A DNA stretch of 39,508 nucleotides from Kineosporia sp. A_224 (GCF_002198655.1 NZ_MWLN01000167.1:17649-57156); one strand, 5' to 3'; shown: positions 1 to 9,298, counted from the stretch's first letter. Numbers and translations: made by a program. The notes: a model not told the origin generated them from the letters alone.

Positions 1-620
1 CGCCGGGCCGTAGAGGCCCGGTCGCGCTGCGGCTGCGCGGTGTCGGCAAGCGGTACCGGCGCCGCGTCGTCCTCGACGGGGTCGACCTCGAGCTGCGGGC
101 CGGCGAGGTCGCGGCCGTCGTCGGCGCCAACGGCTCCGGGAAGTCCACGCTGCTGCGGATCTGCGCCGGCCTGACCCGGGCGTCGTCCGGCCGGGTCGAG
201 CGCGTCGGCGACGTCGGCTACGTCCCCCAGGAGGGCGGCGTCGTCGGCCAGCTGACCCCCGCCGAGCACTTCGAGCTGCTCGGGGCCGCCGCCGGGATCG
301 GCGCCGGCCGGGCCCGGTCCACGGGCGAGCACCTCGCGACCCGGCTGTCGTGGCGCCCGGACCCCGGCCTCGTCGCGGAACGGCTCTCGGGCGGTACCCG
401 GCAGAAGCTCAACCTCGTGCTCGGAGAGCTGCACGCGCCGGGCCTGCTGCTCCTCGACGAGCCCTACCAGGGGTTCGACCAGGGGTCCTACGTCGACTTC
501 TGGGAGCAGGTCTACGTCTGGCGGGACGCCGGGAAGGCGGTGCTCGTCGTGACCCACCTGCTCCACGAGCTCGACCGGGTCGACCACGTCCTCGACCTCG
601 GCGCCGGGGACCCGCGGTGA
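1..620 (+). CDS. ABC transporter ATP-binding protein (5' end outside window)
   Basis: Nucleotide-binding subunit of an ABC exporter; it hydrolyses ATP at the inner membrane face to drive the permease encoded next. The reading frame is open from the window edge, so the start codon is missing, but little is lost because the Walker A motif GANGSGKST already appears at 123-149. The signature LSGG is at 384-395, Walker B LLLLDEP at 444-464, and a switch histidine follows in VVTHLLHEL. The stop overlaps the permease start by 4 bases (GTGA), indicating translational coupling. The protein is short, ending soon after the H-loop with no C-terminal domain. The substrate cannot be read from the sequence. 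Confidence 0.9.
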   Translation, partial: PGRRGPVALRLRGVGKRYRRRVVLDGVDLELRAGEVAAVVGANGSGKSTLLRICAGLTRASSGRVERVGDVGYVPQEGGVVGQLTPAEHFELLGAAAGIGAGRARSTGEHLATRLSWRPDPGLVAERLSGGTRQKLNLVLGELHAPGLLLLDEPYQGFDQGSYVDFWEQVYVWRDAGKAVLVVTHLLHELDRVDHVLDLGAGDPR

Positions 621-1345
621 GCCGGCCGCTGCAGGCGCTCGGCGTCGTGGCCCGGCTCACGGTCCGCGAGGTGCTGCGCCGCCGGACGGTCGTGGCGCTC
701 GTCGTCCTGCTCCCGCTGGCCTTCTACACGGCGCGGCGCGACCTCCAGGGGCAGTCGATCCGGATGCTCGCGCTGGGCCTGGGCTGGGCGGTGTCGACCC
801 TCGCGCTCTTCACCGCCTCGGCGGCGCGGTCGTTCGACCTGAGGCTGCGGCTCACCGGCATCGCCCGGCCGGTGCCGGGTCTCGGCCGGCAGGTCGCGAT
901 GACCGGGTGCGGGCTCGTCCTCGCGGCGGGGTACGCCGTCCTCGTCGCCCTGGACCAGGACGTGCGGCGGCCGTGGGCGGTGGTCCTGCTGCTCGTGACG
1001 ACGGTCCTCGTCGCGGCGCCGCTCGGCGCCGTCGTCGCGACCGTGCTGCCCCGCGAGCTGGAGGGCGCGCTCGCGCTGCTCATCGTGCTGGCGACGCAGA
1101 TGCTCGCCGACCCGGCGGGGAACCTGGCGAAGGTGCTGCCGTTCTGGTCGACGCGGGAGATCGGCACGTACGCGATCGACGGCACCGACGGCGGCTACCT
1201 CGCCCGCGGGCTCACCCACTTCGCCGTGACCTGGCTGCTGCTCACGGGCCTGGCCGTGGCCGCGGCGGGCGTCCGGTTGCGGCTCGTGCGGCTGCCCGCA
1301 CCGGCCGCGGACGACGTCACGCGAGCGGGCGCAGGTCCGCGGTGA
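617..1345 (+). CDS. ABC transporter permease, integral membrane protein
   Basis: Predicted 242-residue membrane protein, probably the permease partner of the ATPase just upstream. GTG at 617 is chosen because it forms a GTGA overlap with the upstream stop; longer in-frame extensions run back through the ATPase gene. After a basic N-terminus (VREVLRRRTV) there are about six hydrophobic segments, including VVALVVLLPLAFY, MLALGLGWAVSTLALF, GLVLAAGYAVLVAL, VVLLLVTTVLVAAPLGAVVA and WLLLTGLAVAAAGV. It is small for a family-typical ABC-2 permease and I see no decisive motif, so the role rests mainly on the operon. Its 3' end overlaps the convergent propeller gene by 29 bases. Confidence 0.75.
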   Translation: MSRPLQALGVVARLTVREVLRRRTVVALVVLLPLAFYTARRDLQGQSIRMLALGLGWAVSTLALFTASAARSFDLRLRLTGIARPVPGLGRQVAMTGCGLVLAAGYAVLVALDQDVRRPWAVVLLLVTTVLVAAPLGAVVATVLPRELEGALALLIVLATQMLADPAGNLAKVLPFWSTREIGTYAIDGTDGGYLARGLTHFAVTWLLLTGLAVAAAGVRLRLVRLPAPAADDVTRAGAGPR

Positions 1346-3418
1346 AGCCGGTGCCGAACACCTGGCGCGACCGCAGCCCAGTACCGGTGCCCGGGTAGCG
1401 CAGCAGCCGCCCGGTCGCGCGGTCGACGGCCAGCAGGTCGTTCCAGCCGTCCCGGTCGACGTCGCCGGCCCCGACGAGGTCCCGCACCGCGTCCCAGCCC
1501 GAGGCACCGATCCGGACCCGCGGCCAGAACCCCGCGGTGGTCCCGGACCCCTTGCCGCGGTAGAGGAAGAGCTCGCCCGTGGCGTTCTTGCGGGCCACCA
1601 GGTCCGGGTGCCCGTCCCGGTCGAGGTCGCCGACACCGGCCAGCTCGCCCATCGACGCCCAGGCCAGGCCGACGAGCCGCCGCGCCCCGAGGGACGTCCC
1701 CCGGCCGGGCACGAGGTAGAGCCGCCCGGTGGCCTTCTCGACCGCCACGAGGTCGCCGTACCCGTCGCCGTCGAGGTCGCCGACGCCGGTGATCTCGCGC
1801 ATCCCGGCCCAGCGCGGCCCGCCGATCCGCACCGGTGCGCGCAGCCGGGTCCCGGTGCCCCGGAAGAGCAGGAGGCGGCCCGTCGTCCGCGAACGGGCGA
1901 CGACGTCCTCGTACCCGTCGCGGTCCAGGTCCCCGACCCGGGTCGTCGCGTCGTAGCCGCCCCAGCCGGTCGCCAGCGTGCGTCGGACGGCGGCGTGCAG
2001 GCCGTCGCCGCGCACGAGCAGGAGCCTGCCGGTGGACCGCTGCACGACGAGGACGTCGGCCTGCCGTCACGGTCGACGTCCCCCGTGGAGGTCGGCGGTG
2101 CGAGCCGGTCGCGCACGTACAGCTCGCCCTCGATCGGCTCGTCGTCCCACGGGTCCCAGACCTTCTTCCACAGGCCCTCCGGGCTGAGGTTGGTCGAGGA
2201 CGACGACTGGACCAGCGCCGTCCGGCCGTCGGCACTGATCGAGCGGGACGTGCCGCCGTAGTTCGCGAGCTGCCCCGTCGAGGACGCGGAGAGGAGGTCG
2301 AGGGCGCCGGTCCGCCGGTCCTGGACGAACGCGTGGAAGTACCGGGCGGCGGGCTGCGACCCGGCCGGCCGCAGCGTCGAGTAGATCGCGTCGAGCACGA
2401 CGAACCGGCCGTCCGCGCTCATGGCCGTCGCCGAGCACTGCTGGGTGGGGTCGACGCGGTGGCACACCTCGTCGGCGACCCCGGTGCGGCGGTCGACCAC
2501 GGCGCCGCCGACGAGCACCAGCCGCCCGTCGGTGCTCAGCGCGACCGGTGGTCCGACGGCCTGCCCGGAGGCACCGCCGCTGGCCTCGACCCGCTGCGTG
2601 CGGGCCGCCGCGAGGTCGCGGACGTACACGCCGTTGGTGCTCGGACCCGCGGGGTCGAGGTCCGTCCGGGCCGACGCGAAGGCGAGCACCGACCCGTCGG
2701 GGCTGAGCGCCGCGTGGTAGGCGCCGTCGGCCAGCTGCGCGCCGTCGTCGGCCACGTCCGCGCGCACCGTCGTCCCCGCGGCGAGGTCCCGGACGAAGAG
2801 GTCGTAGCTGCCGTTCGAGTCGCCCGGCACGAGCGTGCCCGCGAGCGAGCGGAAGGCGACCCGGTGGCCGTCGGCGCTCACGGTGGCGTCGCCCGACTCC
2901 GCGTCCGCCTGCGCCCCGGCGCCCGACACGCTCACCCGGGTGGTCGTCCCCGCGACGACGTCGCGCAGGAACACGTCCCACGTGCCGTTCGTGTCACCCG
3001 GGACGAGGTCGGACGCCTCGGACTCGAAGGCGACGTACCGGCCGTCCGCGCTGATCGAGGGCCAGTAGGCGTGCCCGCGGGACGGCGTGCCCCGTGAGGT
3101 GCGGTTCACCACGATCGTCCGGCCGCTGCGGCGGTCGAGCCGCAGGACGTCGAGCGTCCCGCTCGTGTCGCCCGGCGCGAGCACGGGGGACGCCGTCATG
3201 AACGCGACGTAGCGGCCGTCACCGCTGATCGCCCCGCCGAGGCAGTCGGAGGTCGTGTGCACCCCGGTCGCGGACACGCACACCGGGACGGTCGACCCGA
3301 CCGGGCCCGTCCAGGGCGCTGCGGCGGCGTCCGTCGCGGGCAGGGAACCGACGGCGGCCGCCGCGGCCGCGACGAGGAGGACGAAGGGGGCCCGGGTACG
3401 CCGGGAAGGACGGGACAT
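1317..3418 (-). pseudogene. Secreted TolB-like propeller / FG-GAP repeat protein, broken by a 1-base frameshift
   Basis: The start is ATG at 3418, preceded by GGGGAG about 10 bases upstream. It opens with an Arg-rich signal peptide (SRPSRRTRAPFVLLVAAAAAAVGSL). The first ~450 residues are repeats of the type ISADGRYVAFES...VPGDTNGTWDVFLRD, typical of WD40-like/TolB beta-propeller blades. The rest has FG-GAP/VCBS-like repeats (GDLDRDGYEDVVARSRTTGRLLLF, GDLDGDGYGDLVAVEKATGR and others) with calcium-binding DxDxDG loops. The two halves are in different frames. At 2060-2061 the minus strand reads GGCAGGCCGAC; one extra G would give DVDRDGRADVLVVQRSTGR and a continuous 700-residue protein. It is therefore either a sequencing or assembly error or a recently broken gene. 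Probable role is an extracellular or surface protein of unknown ligand. Confidence 0.8.
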
Positions 3419-3589
3419 GGTCGAGCAGCTCCCCGTGCGACGAGCCGATCGAGCCCCCCGGCTCTCGACACCAGGCATATCACCGCTGCGAGCGCCTCCC
3501 CGGGACCTTGCGCCCCCGAGCGGCTATCGTCGCGACCGCCCCGCCCCGATCCCCCGGAGCGACCCGCACCCGTGCCGCTGAGGAGCCCC

Positions 3590-3904
3590 ATGTCCGTCGT
3601 CGTCGTCGCCACGATCACCCCGCAGCCAGGCCAGCACGAGGCGGTCAGGGCCGCCCTGCTCGAGGCGATCCCCGCGGTCCACGCCGAGGACGGCTGCGAG
3701 CTCTACGCGCTGCACGAGAAGGACGACCGGCTCGTCATGATCGAGCAGTGGTCCAGCGCCGAGGCGCTCGCCGTCCACTCCAAGGGCGCCGCGCTCGCCG
3801 AGCTCGGCCCCAGGCTCGCGGGCAAGGTGACCGCCGCCCCGGAGGTCGTCGTCCTCACCGCCGTCCCGGCGGGTGACCCGGCCAAGGGCGTCGTCGTCTC
3901 CTGA
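3590..3904 (+). CDS. Antibiotic biosynthesis monooxygenase (ABM) domain protein, putative quinol monooxygenase
   Basis: 104 residues, the usual size for a single ABM/dimeric alpha-beta-barrel domain. These small cofactor-poor enzymes (YgiN/ActVA-Orf6 type) oxidise quinols or aromatic substrates, or degrade haem. Visible family features are an N-terminal strand [21 protein letters not shown], the [29 protein letters not shown] core with the typical E-x-W-x-S-x-E-A-L-x-x-H pattern, and a C-terminal strand VVVLTAV. ATG at 3590 is preceded by GAGGAG, with only 4 bases between. The gene is divergent from the propeller gene and followed closely by the sirtuin. The substrate is unknown. Confidence 0.85.
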   Translation: MSVVVVATITPQPGQHEAVRAALLEAIPAVHAEDGCELYALHEKDDRLVMIEQWSSAEALAVHSKGAALAELGPRLAGKVTAAPEVVVLTAVPAGDPAKGVVVS

Positions 3905-3942
3905 GGCGCGCGCCGCCGGACCCCATGAGGCAGCATGGCCGC

Positions 3943-4899
3943 ATGGGTGAGCCGGTCCGTCGCGTCCTGAGCCGCCCCGCGTACCTGCGCGAGCTCGACG
4001 CGTCGCAGGTCGTCGAGGTCGGGGACGTCGGCACGCTCGCCGGGCTCGTGGCGGCGGGCGGCGTCGTGGTGCTGTCGGGGGCGGGCCTGTCGACCGACTC
4101 CGGCATCCCGGACTACCGCGGCCCGCAGGGCGCCCTGCGCCGGCACGCCCCGATGACCTACCAGGACTTCACCGGCAGCCCGGGCGGCCGGCAGCGCTAC
4201 TGGGCCCGCAGCTTCGTCGGCTGGCGGCACGTGAGCAAGGCCGCGCCGAACGACGGGCACCGGGCCGTCGCGGCGCTCGAACGGGCCGGGCTGCTCGACG
4301 GCATCGTCACCCAGAACGTCGACGGCCTCCACGAGGAGGCCGGGGCACGCGCTGTCGTCGACCTGCACGGCAGCCTCGACCGCGTCGTGTGCCTGCAGTG
4401 CGGGGACATCAGCGACCGCGGCGTCCTCGACGACCGGCTGCGCGCCGCGAACCCGGGCTTCGAGGAGGTCGCCCGCCGGGCGCTCGCGCTGCCCGGTGCG
4501 GACGGCGAGGTGAACCCGGACGGCGACGTCGCCCTGCCGGACGAGGCGGTCGACGGCTTCGTCGTCGTCGACTGCCTCGTCTGCGGCACCGGGGCGCTCA
4601 AGCCCGACGTCGTCTTCTTCGGCGAGACCGTGCCCCGCGACCGTGTGGAGCGCTGCCTGGCCCTTGTGGACGCCGCGCGGCTGCTGCTCGTCTTCGGGTC
4701 GTCCCTCACGGTGATGTCCGGCTACCGGTTCGTCCTGCGCGCGGGGGAGCGCGGCGTCCCGGTGGCCATCGTCAACCAGGGACCGACCCGCGGGGACGCG
4801 CGGGCCGCCGTCCGCCTCGACGCCCCGCTCGGCCGGGTGCTCCCGGCGCTCGCGGAGCGCGTCCTCACTCCTCGACCCGCCAGGCCTGCCGCACCGTGA
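3943..4899 (+). CDS. Sir2-family NAD-dependent protein deacylase
   Basis: Sirtuin that removes acyl groups from protein lysines using NAD+, giving nicotinamide and O-acyl-ADP-ribose; cytoplasmic. With ATG 3943 (318 residues) the family motifs are GAGLS at residues 46-50, IPDYRG at 55-60, TQNVDGLH at 123-130 and the catalytic His in HGS (142). A four-Cys zinc site is formed by CLQC (150/153) and CLVC (211/214), followed by GSSLTV near 252-257. A longer start at 3925 is possible. I prefer 3943 because CAGCAT lies 6 bases upstream, in the spacing seen at other probable leaderless starts here. The 3' end overlaps the convergent ABC permease gene by 35 bases. Confidence 0.9.
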   Translation: MGEPVRRVLSRPAYLRELDASQVVEVGDVGTLAGLVAAGGVVVLSGAGLSTDSGIPDYRGPQGALRRHAPMTYQDFTGSPGGRQRYWARSFVGWRHVSKAAPNDGHRAVAALERAGLLDGIVTQNVDGLHEEAGARAVVDLHGSLDRVVCLQCGDISDRGVLDDRLRAANPGFEEVARRALALPGADGEVNPDGDVALPDEAVDGFVVVDCLVCGTGALKPDVVFFGETVPRDRVERCLALVDAARLLLVFGSSLTVMSGYRFVLRAGERGVPVAIVNQGPTRGDARAAVRLDAPLGRVLPALAERVLTPRPARPAAP

Positions 4900-6109
4900 C
4901 CCGCCCGCCGCCCTGGAGCAGCGAGCGGCGGTAGAGCCGCTCGCCGACGCGGACGGTGGCGGCAGCCGCGGCGAGCAGGATCGCGAGCGCCAGCAACGCC
5001 TCCGGCCACGACGCGTCGCCCTGGAGCAGCCGGATCGGCATGACGACGGCGGACAGCGGCGGCACGAACGACCCGATCACCTGCCACTGCCCCTCGAGCA
5101 GCAGCCCGCCGAAGAGCACGGCCATGACGAGGAACGTCAGCGGCGTCGTCGTCGACTGCAGGTCCTCGGTGCGGCTCGCGAGCGAGCCGGCGACCGCCCA
5201 GAGACAGGCGAGCGAGACGAACCCCGCGAGGAAGAAGACGACGAACCACACGACCGGCCCGGAGACCGATGTCACGAGGCTGCTGTAGTCGGTGAAGGCG
5301 AGGCCGACGAGCCCCACCGCGACGAACAGCGTCATCTGCGCGACCGCGAGCACGGTGTTCCCGAGCACCTTGCCGGCGAGCAGGTGCCGCACGGGGATCG
5401 CCGTCGCGATGATCTCGACGACCCTGGACTGCTTCTCCTCGACCACGCTGTTCGCCAGCGTCACACCGAACATCAGCGCAGCCATGTAGAAGAGGAACGT
5501 GAACGCGAACGCGAGGGCGTCGACGAGCTCGGCGCGCTGGGCGTCGCCCTCGAGGAAGGCCGTCCCGAGCGTCGCCCCGCGCTCGAGCGCCTCGAGCGTC
5601 GTCCCGGCCGCGGAGGCGTTGGCCCGCAGGGCTTCCGACCGGACCACCTCCTGGACGACGGCCTTCAAGGAGTCGTTCGGCCCGTCCTTGGTCGTGAGCA
5701 CCCAGCGGTCGCCGTCCCGGTGCAGCCAGGCGTCCGCGGACCCGTCGAGGACGGCGGCCCGCGCCGCCGCGTCGTCCGGCACCGCCAGCGGGTCGACGAC
5801 GACGTCCTCGTCGATCGCGGCGGCGCCGGCCCGCACCTGCTGGGCGATCGTCGTGGCGGACGGCGTGACGGCCACGTCGTACGTCGACGTCCGGCCGGCG
5901 AGGACGACCTGGAGCACCATGATCCCGGCGATGATCGCCAGCGTGACGACCGTCCCGATGAGGAACGAGCGGTCGGTCGCCTTGACCATGATCTCGCGCC
6001 TGGTGACGAGCAGCCAGGCACTGCCGGTACCGGTGCGGCCGCCGGGCGCGGCGTCGGACGGTGCGGCGGGGGTGCTGCCACGGCGGTCGAGGTTCGTGGG
6101 CGCGGTCAT
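4865..6109 (-). CDS. ABC-2 type transporter permease (NatB-like)
   Basis: 414-residue membrane component of an ABC exporter, partner of the ATPase at 6106-6987. The layout is typical of the NatB/ABC2_membrane_3 family: a short cytoplasmic N-terminus, a first membrane helix near residues 48-70 ([21 protein letters not shown]), a ~120-residue extracytoplasmic domain, then about five helices from residue 195. The conserved cytoplasmic motif [13 protein letters not shown] follows the second helix. ATG at 6109 overlaps the ATPase stop (ATGA). Family members export sodium, antibiotics or peptides; this one's substrate cannot be told. It is probably controlled by the adjoining two-component system. 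Confidence 0.9.
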   Translation of the reverse strand: MTAPTNLDRRGSTPAAPSDAAPGGRTGTGSAWLLVTRREIMVKATDRSFLIGTVVTLAIIAGIMVLQVVLAGRTSTYDVAVTPSATTIAQQVRAGAAAIDEDVVVDPLAVPDDAAARAAVLDGSADAWLHRDGDRWVLTTKDGPNDSLKAVVQEVVRSEALRANASAAGTTLEALERGATLGTAFLEGDAQRAELVDALAFAFTFLFYMAALMFGVTLANSVVEEKQSRVVEIIATAIPVRHLLAGKVLGNTVLAVAQMTLFVAVGLVGLAFTDYSSLVTSVSGPVVWFVVFFLAGFVSLACLWAVAGSLASRTEDLQSTTTPLTFLVMAVLFGGLLLEGQWQVIGSFVPPLSAVVMPIRLLQGDASWPEALLALAILLAAAAATVRVGERLYRRSLLQGGGRVTVRQAWRVEE

Positions 6110-6987
6110 GCCGCCACCTCCCGGTAGAGCTCGCTGAGGGCGGGGACGACGGCCGCGAACTCGCGGATCCCCCCGCGGGACAGGGCTTCTCGCAGCAGTG
6201 GCTGGACGACGTCCGGGTCGAGGACCTCGAGCAGGGCGCTCGTGCCGTCGACGTCGACGACGTGCAGGCCGCCGACGCCGCGCACCCAGCCGGCGTCCCC
6301 GTCGAGCACGAGCCGGAACCGCTGCGGCGAGCCGCCGCGCAGGTCGTCGGCCGTGCCCTGGGCGACGACCCGGCCGCGGGCCATGATGACGAGCCGGTCG
6401 CAGAGCCGGTCCACGAGGTCGAGCTGGTGGGAGGAGAACAGCACGGGCACGCCGCCGCGGGCCCGTTCCCGGAGCAGGTCGGCCATCGACTCGACCGCCG
6501 CCGGGTCAAGTCCGGAGAAGGGCTCGTCGAGCACGAGCGCCACCGGGGACGTCATGAGCGCGGCGGTGACCTGGACCCGTTGCTGGTTGCCGAGGCTCAG
6601 CTTCTCGACGCGGTCCTTGGCACGGTCCGCGAGCCCGAAGCGCTCGAGCAGCTCGAGTGCCGAGGCGCGGGCAGCGCGACCGTCCATGCCCGCGAGCCGG
6701 GCGAGGTAGACGAGCTGGTCGAGGACGGGCTGCTTCGGGTACAGGCCGCGTTCCTCGGGCATGTAGCCGAACCGGCGCCGGTCGGCCGCGGTGATGTCGC
6801 GGCCCTGCCAGAGCACCCGGCCGGCGTGGATGCCGAGGACGCCGGTGATCATCCGCATCGTCGTCGTCTTGCCGGCGCCGTTGCCGCCCACGAAGCCGGT
6901 GAGCAGGCCGTCCGGGACGGTGATGCTCACGGCGTCGACGGCGGTCACGTCACCGAAGCGTCGGGTGAGGTCGATGGTCTCGAGCAT
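6106..6987 (-). CDS. ABC transporter ATP-binding protein (NatA-like)
   Basis: 293-residue ATPase of the exporter. It shows Walker A GGNGAGKTT near residues 34-42, a Q-loop area at RRRFGYMPEERGLYP, signature LSLGNQQRVQV (LSLGN instead of LSGGQ, as in NatA-like proteins), Walker B VALVLDEPFSGLDP and the switch His in FSSHQLDLV. A ~70-residue C-terminal extension (LDGDAGWVRGVGG...) is of the type seen in this subfamily. ATG 6987 is preceded by GGTGGAG and by TACGGT ending 6 bases upstream, so it may be translated leaderless. A perfect 26-bp palindrome lies just upstream. It is co-directional with the kinase/regulator pair. Confidence 0.92.
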   Translation of the reverse strand: MLETIDLTRRFGDVTAVDAVSITVPDGLLTGFVGGNGAGKTTTMRMITGVLGIHAGRVLWQGRDITAADRRRFGYMPEERGLYPKQPVLDQLVYLARLAGMDGRAARASALELLERFGLADRAKDRVEKLSLGNQQRVQVTAALMTSPVALVLDEPFSGLDPAAVESMADLLRERARGGVPVLFSSHQLDLVDRLCDRLVIMARGRVVAQGTADDLRGGSPQRFRLVLDGDAGWVRGVGGLHVVDVDGTSALLEVLDPDVVQPLLREALSRGGIREFAAVVPALSELYREVAA

Positions 6988-6993
6988 GGCTCC

Positions 6994-6999
6994 ACCGTA
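6994..6999 (-). promoter_or_regulatory. Candidate -10 box TACGGT of the natAB-like operon
   Basis: TACGGT on the minus strand, with 6 bases to the ATG at 6987. The same hexamer and spacing occur before the histidine kinase, carbonic anhydrase and LLM genes, which suggests initiation at or near the start codon. The corresponding -35 zone falls inside the 26-bp palindrome. Confidence 0.45.
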
Positions 7000-7008
7000 G
7001 GCAGCGTG

Positions 7009-7034
7009 GCCGGGCGGCGGATCCGCCGCCCGGC
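7009..7034. promoter_or_regulatory. Perfect 26-bp palindrome (operator or hairpin)
   Basis: The left arm GCCGGGCGGCGG (7009-7020), a central AT (7021-7022) and the right arm CCGCCGCCCGGC form an uninterrupted palindrome between the response-regulator stop and the ATPase start. It overlaps the expected -35 zone of the ATPase promoter. It could be an operator for a dimeric regulator, or a hairpin ending the kinase/regulator transcript. Which of these applies is not decidable here. Confidence 0.6.
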
Positions 7035-7088
7035 TGAGCCGATGGAGGCGCTGCTGCACCGCGGCTCCGCCCTGCGGCGGACGGGGCC

Positions 7089-7838
7089 TCAGCCCGCGGT
7101 ACGGAGCAGGCCGGACTCGTGCGCCACGACGACGGCCTGGACCCGGTCCCGGACGCCGAGCTTGGCGAGCACGTTCGAGACGTGCGTCTTCACCGTCGCC
7201 TCGCCGAGGTAGAGCTCCCCGGCGATCTCGGCGTTCGACCGGCCGCGGCCGAGCAGCACGAGCACCTGCCGCTCCCGGTCCGTGAGCCGGTCGAGCCCGG
7301 GGTGCGTCGGCCGGGCGGGGTGCGCGGCCGCGGTGGCCGGTGCGCCGCTGCCGGGTGCCGACGTGTGCGCCGCGCCGTCCGCCGGGGAGAGCACGGGGGA
7401 CAGGGCCGTCATCCGCTCGATGACCCGCAGGGTCACCTCGGGGGCGAGCAGGGCCTGGCCGTGACCGGCCGCGCGGACGGCGTCGACGAGCTGCTCGGGG
7501 TCGGCGTTCTTGAGCAGGAACCCGCTGGCCCCGGCGCGGAGCGCGTCGAACAGGTAGTCGTCGCGGTCGAACGTCGTGAGGATGACGACCCGGCCGAGGT
7601 TCTCGGCGACGATCCGCCGGGTCGCCTCGATCCCGTCCATGACGGGCATCTGGACGTCCATGAGGATGACGTCCGGCGTCGTCTCCCGGGCCCGCTCGAC
7701 CGCCTGCGCACCGTCGGCGGCCTCGCCGACCACCTCGAGGTCGTCCTCGACGGAGAGCATGAGCGCGAACCCGGACCGGACGAGCTGCTGGTCGTCGACG
7801 AGGAGCACCCGCAGCGTCGCCCCTGCACCGATGCTCAC
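7089..7838 (-). CDS. Two-component response regulator, NarL/LuxR family
   Basis: 249 residues. The receiver domain (about 9-125) has the acidic pair D15/D16, phospho-acceptor D61 in VILMDVQMPVMDG, the switch Thr in ILTTF (88) and K110 in FLLKN. A flexible Ala/Pro/Ser linker (about 135-185) precedes the C-terminal LuxR helix-turn-helix (LTDRERQVLVLLGRGRSNAEIA...VKTHVSNVLAKL). GTG at 7838 overlaps the kinase stop (GTGA), so the two are translationally coupled. By family and by position it should activate or repress the downstream ABC-2 exporter, perhaps through one of the two palindromes nearby; that link is inferred. Confidence 0.93.
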   Translation of the reverse strand: MSIGAGATLRVLLVDDQQLVRSGFALMLSVEDDLEVVGEAADGAQAVERARETTPDVILMDVQMPVMDGIEATRRIVAENLGRVVILTTFDRDDYLFDALRAGASGFLLKNADPEQLVDAVRAAGHGQALLAPEVTLRVIERMTALSPVLSPADGAAHTSAPGSGAPATAAAHPARPTHPGLDRLTDRERQVLVLLGRGRSNAEIAGELYLGEATVKTHVSNVLAKLGVRDRVQAVVVAHESGLLRTAG

Positions 7839-9247
7839 GAGCGGGCCTGGGCGGGGACGGCGTCCGGCGTGGCCCGCGGACCTGCGTGCTCGTACGAGAG
7901 CGGCAGCCGTACCCGGACCCGGTACCCGCCGGTGACCCGCGGCCCGATCTCGGCCTGCCCCCGGTGCGAGGCAACCCGTTCGCGGATCCCGAGCTGGCCC
8001 AGCCCGCTGCCCGACGTCCCGGCCCGGGGCCGCCCGTCGTCGGTGACCTCGACCTCGGCGTGCCCGCCGCCGGCGCCCGCCTCGCTGACCCGGACGACGA
8101 CGTTCGCGGTCTGCGCCGTCGAGTGCCGACGGACGTTCGCGAGCGCCTCCTGCGTCGTCCGGTAGATCGACAGAGCGACCGGCGCGGGGACGCGCGCCGA
8201 TGCTCCGGCGGGCTCCTCGACGAGCCGGTAGGACGCCGTGAGGCCGTCGCCGTCGAACGTCGCGACGAGGTCGGCGAGGTCCGGCAGGCCGGGCTCGGGT
8301 GCGCGCCGGCCGTCCGTGGCCGTCGGCGGGCCGTCGTCCCGCTCGTCGACGGAGCGCAGCGTGCCGAGCAGCCCGCGCATCTGGGAGACGGCCTCCCGCG
8401 ACGACTCCTCGACCTGGGCGAGCGCGCGGCTCGCCGCGTCGACGTCCCGGCCGATGACCCGGCGGCCCGCGGCGGCGTGGATCCCGATGACCGAGACGTG
8501 GTGCGCGACGACGTCGTGCAGCTCGCGGGCGATCCGCAGCCGCTCCTCGAGCACGGCCCGGCGGCGCAGCGTCTCGCCCTGCGTCTCGAGCAGGCCCGCC
8601 TGCTCGGCGAGCCGCGCCCGCTGCCGGGCGCCGCGCCAGCTGACCTGCCCGACGAGGACGGCGCCGCCGAAGTAGACGACGTTGACGAGGGTCGTGATGA
8701 GGACGGCCGCCGCGACCGGGGAGACGAGCCCGAAACGCTTGGTGGCGTCCTCCTCGAGGCCTTCGACGATCTGGTCGACCCCGCTGCCGAACGCGAAACC
8801 CCAGGCGAGCCAGGCGAACATGAACGTCACGACGACGCTGACGACCACGAGCATCTCGCGCCGGCTGCGGGCCCACGCGACGCCCGAGAAGATGGCGCAG
8901 AAGTAGACGACCTGCATGCTGAGCTGGCCCATGACCTCGGGCATCGTCACGCCGACGACGAACATGTGCGCGGCGGCGAGCACGAGCACCGTGAGCGGCC
9001 GGCACCGCCGCCAGACGAGGATCCCCGCGCCGAGCACCACCGCCGCCCACTGCACCCACTCCGGCGCCGTGACGCTCTCCGTCAGCCCCGCGCTGCGCAT
9101 GAGCTCGAAGGTGACCGCGGAGAACAGCAGGGTCCCGAGCCCGACGACGGCGTCCCAGCCGTCGAGCGCGCCGGGACGCTCCCAGTCGTCGTCGAGCGCG
9201 AAGAAGCGCGTGAGGCGCTCGCGGAGGGCGACGGAGGGCGCGGGCAT
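7835..9247 (-). CDS. Sensor histidine kinase (HisKA_3 / DesK-NarX type)
   Basis: 470 residues. About six membrane helices occupy residues 33-200, followed by a coiled linker (RQRARLAEQAGLLETQGETLRRR) and the HisKA_3 dimerisation domain with phospho-acceptor H244 in RELHDVVAHHVSV. The ATPase domain has an N-box in TTQEALANVRRH (~366-375) and a G-box GSGLGQLGIRERV. The usual DNG motif reads DDGRP, a mild variant. ATG 9247 is chosen over 9286: TACGCT ends 6 bases before it and the shorter form starts right before conserved sequence. The sensing region is membrane-embedded with almost no extracytoplasmic loop, as in kinases that sense envelope stress. Confidence 0.93.
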   Translation of the reverse strand: MPAPSVALRERLTRFFALDDDWERPGALDGWDAVVGLGTLLFSAVTFELMRSAGLTESVTAPEWVQWAAVVLGAGILVWRRCRPLTVLVLAAAHMFVVGVTMPEVMGQLSMQVVYFCAIFSGVAWARSRREMLVVVSVVVTFMFAWLAWGFAFGSGVDQIVEGLEEDATKRFGLVSPVAAAVLITTLVNVVYFGGAVLVGQVSWRGARQRARLAEQAGLLETQGETLRRRAVLEERLRIARELHDVVAHHVSVIGIHAAAGRRVIGRDVDAASRALAQVEESSREAVSQMRGLLGTLRSVDERDDGPPTATDGRRAPEPGLPDLADLVATFDGDGLTASYRLVEEPAGASARVPAPVALSIYRTTQEALANVRRHSTAQTANVVVRVSEAGAGGGHAEVEVTDDGRPRAGTSGSGLGQLGIRERVASHRGQAEIGPRVTGGYRVRVRLPLSYEHAGPRATPDAVPAQARS

Positions 9248-9253
9248 GCGTCC

Positions 9254-9259
9254 AGCGTA
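9254..9259 (-). promoter_or_regulatory. Candidate -10 box TACGCT of the kinase/regulator operon
   Basis: TACGCT on the minus strand with exactly 6 bases to ATG 9247, suggesting a leaderless or nearly leaderless transcript. The -35 position falls next to the palindrome at 9281-9298. Confidence 0.45.
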
Positions 9260-9280
9260 CGAACTCCCGCGCGGCGGGGC

Positions 9281-9298
9281 CTCCACCCCGAGGTGGAG
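9281..9298. promoter_or_regulatory. Inverted repeat CTCCACC-N4-GGTGGAG upstream of the kinase gene
   Basis: Two perfect 7-base arms separated by CCGA, about 35 bases upstream of the kinase start and adjoining its probable -35 region. The size and position suit autoregulation by the NarL-type regulator of this operon. GGTGGAG recurs just before the ATPase start (6988-6994), where it may act only as a ribosome-binding site. Confidence 0.5.

Noticed and set aside
512-2060. Continuation of the propeller frame to 512 as a 988-residue protein
   Set aside because: Beyond about 2060 the sequence becomes Arg/Ser/Pro-rich nonsense, while the FG-GAP repeats continue in another frame. A frameshift explains both.
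1608-3097. Plus-strand open frames opposite the propeller gene
   Set aside because: They mirror the repeats of the real gene and encode Arg/Pro-rich chains with no domain; no ribosome-binding site.
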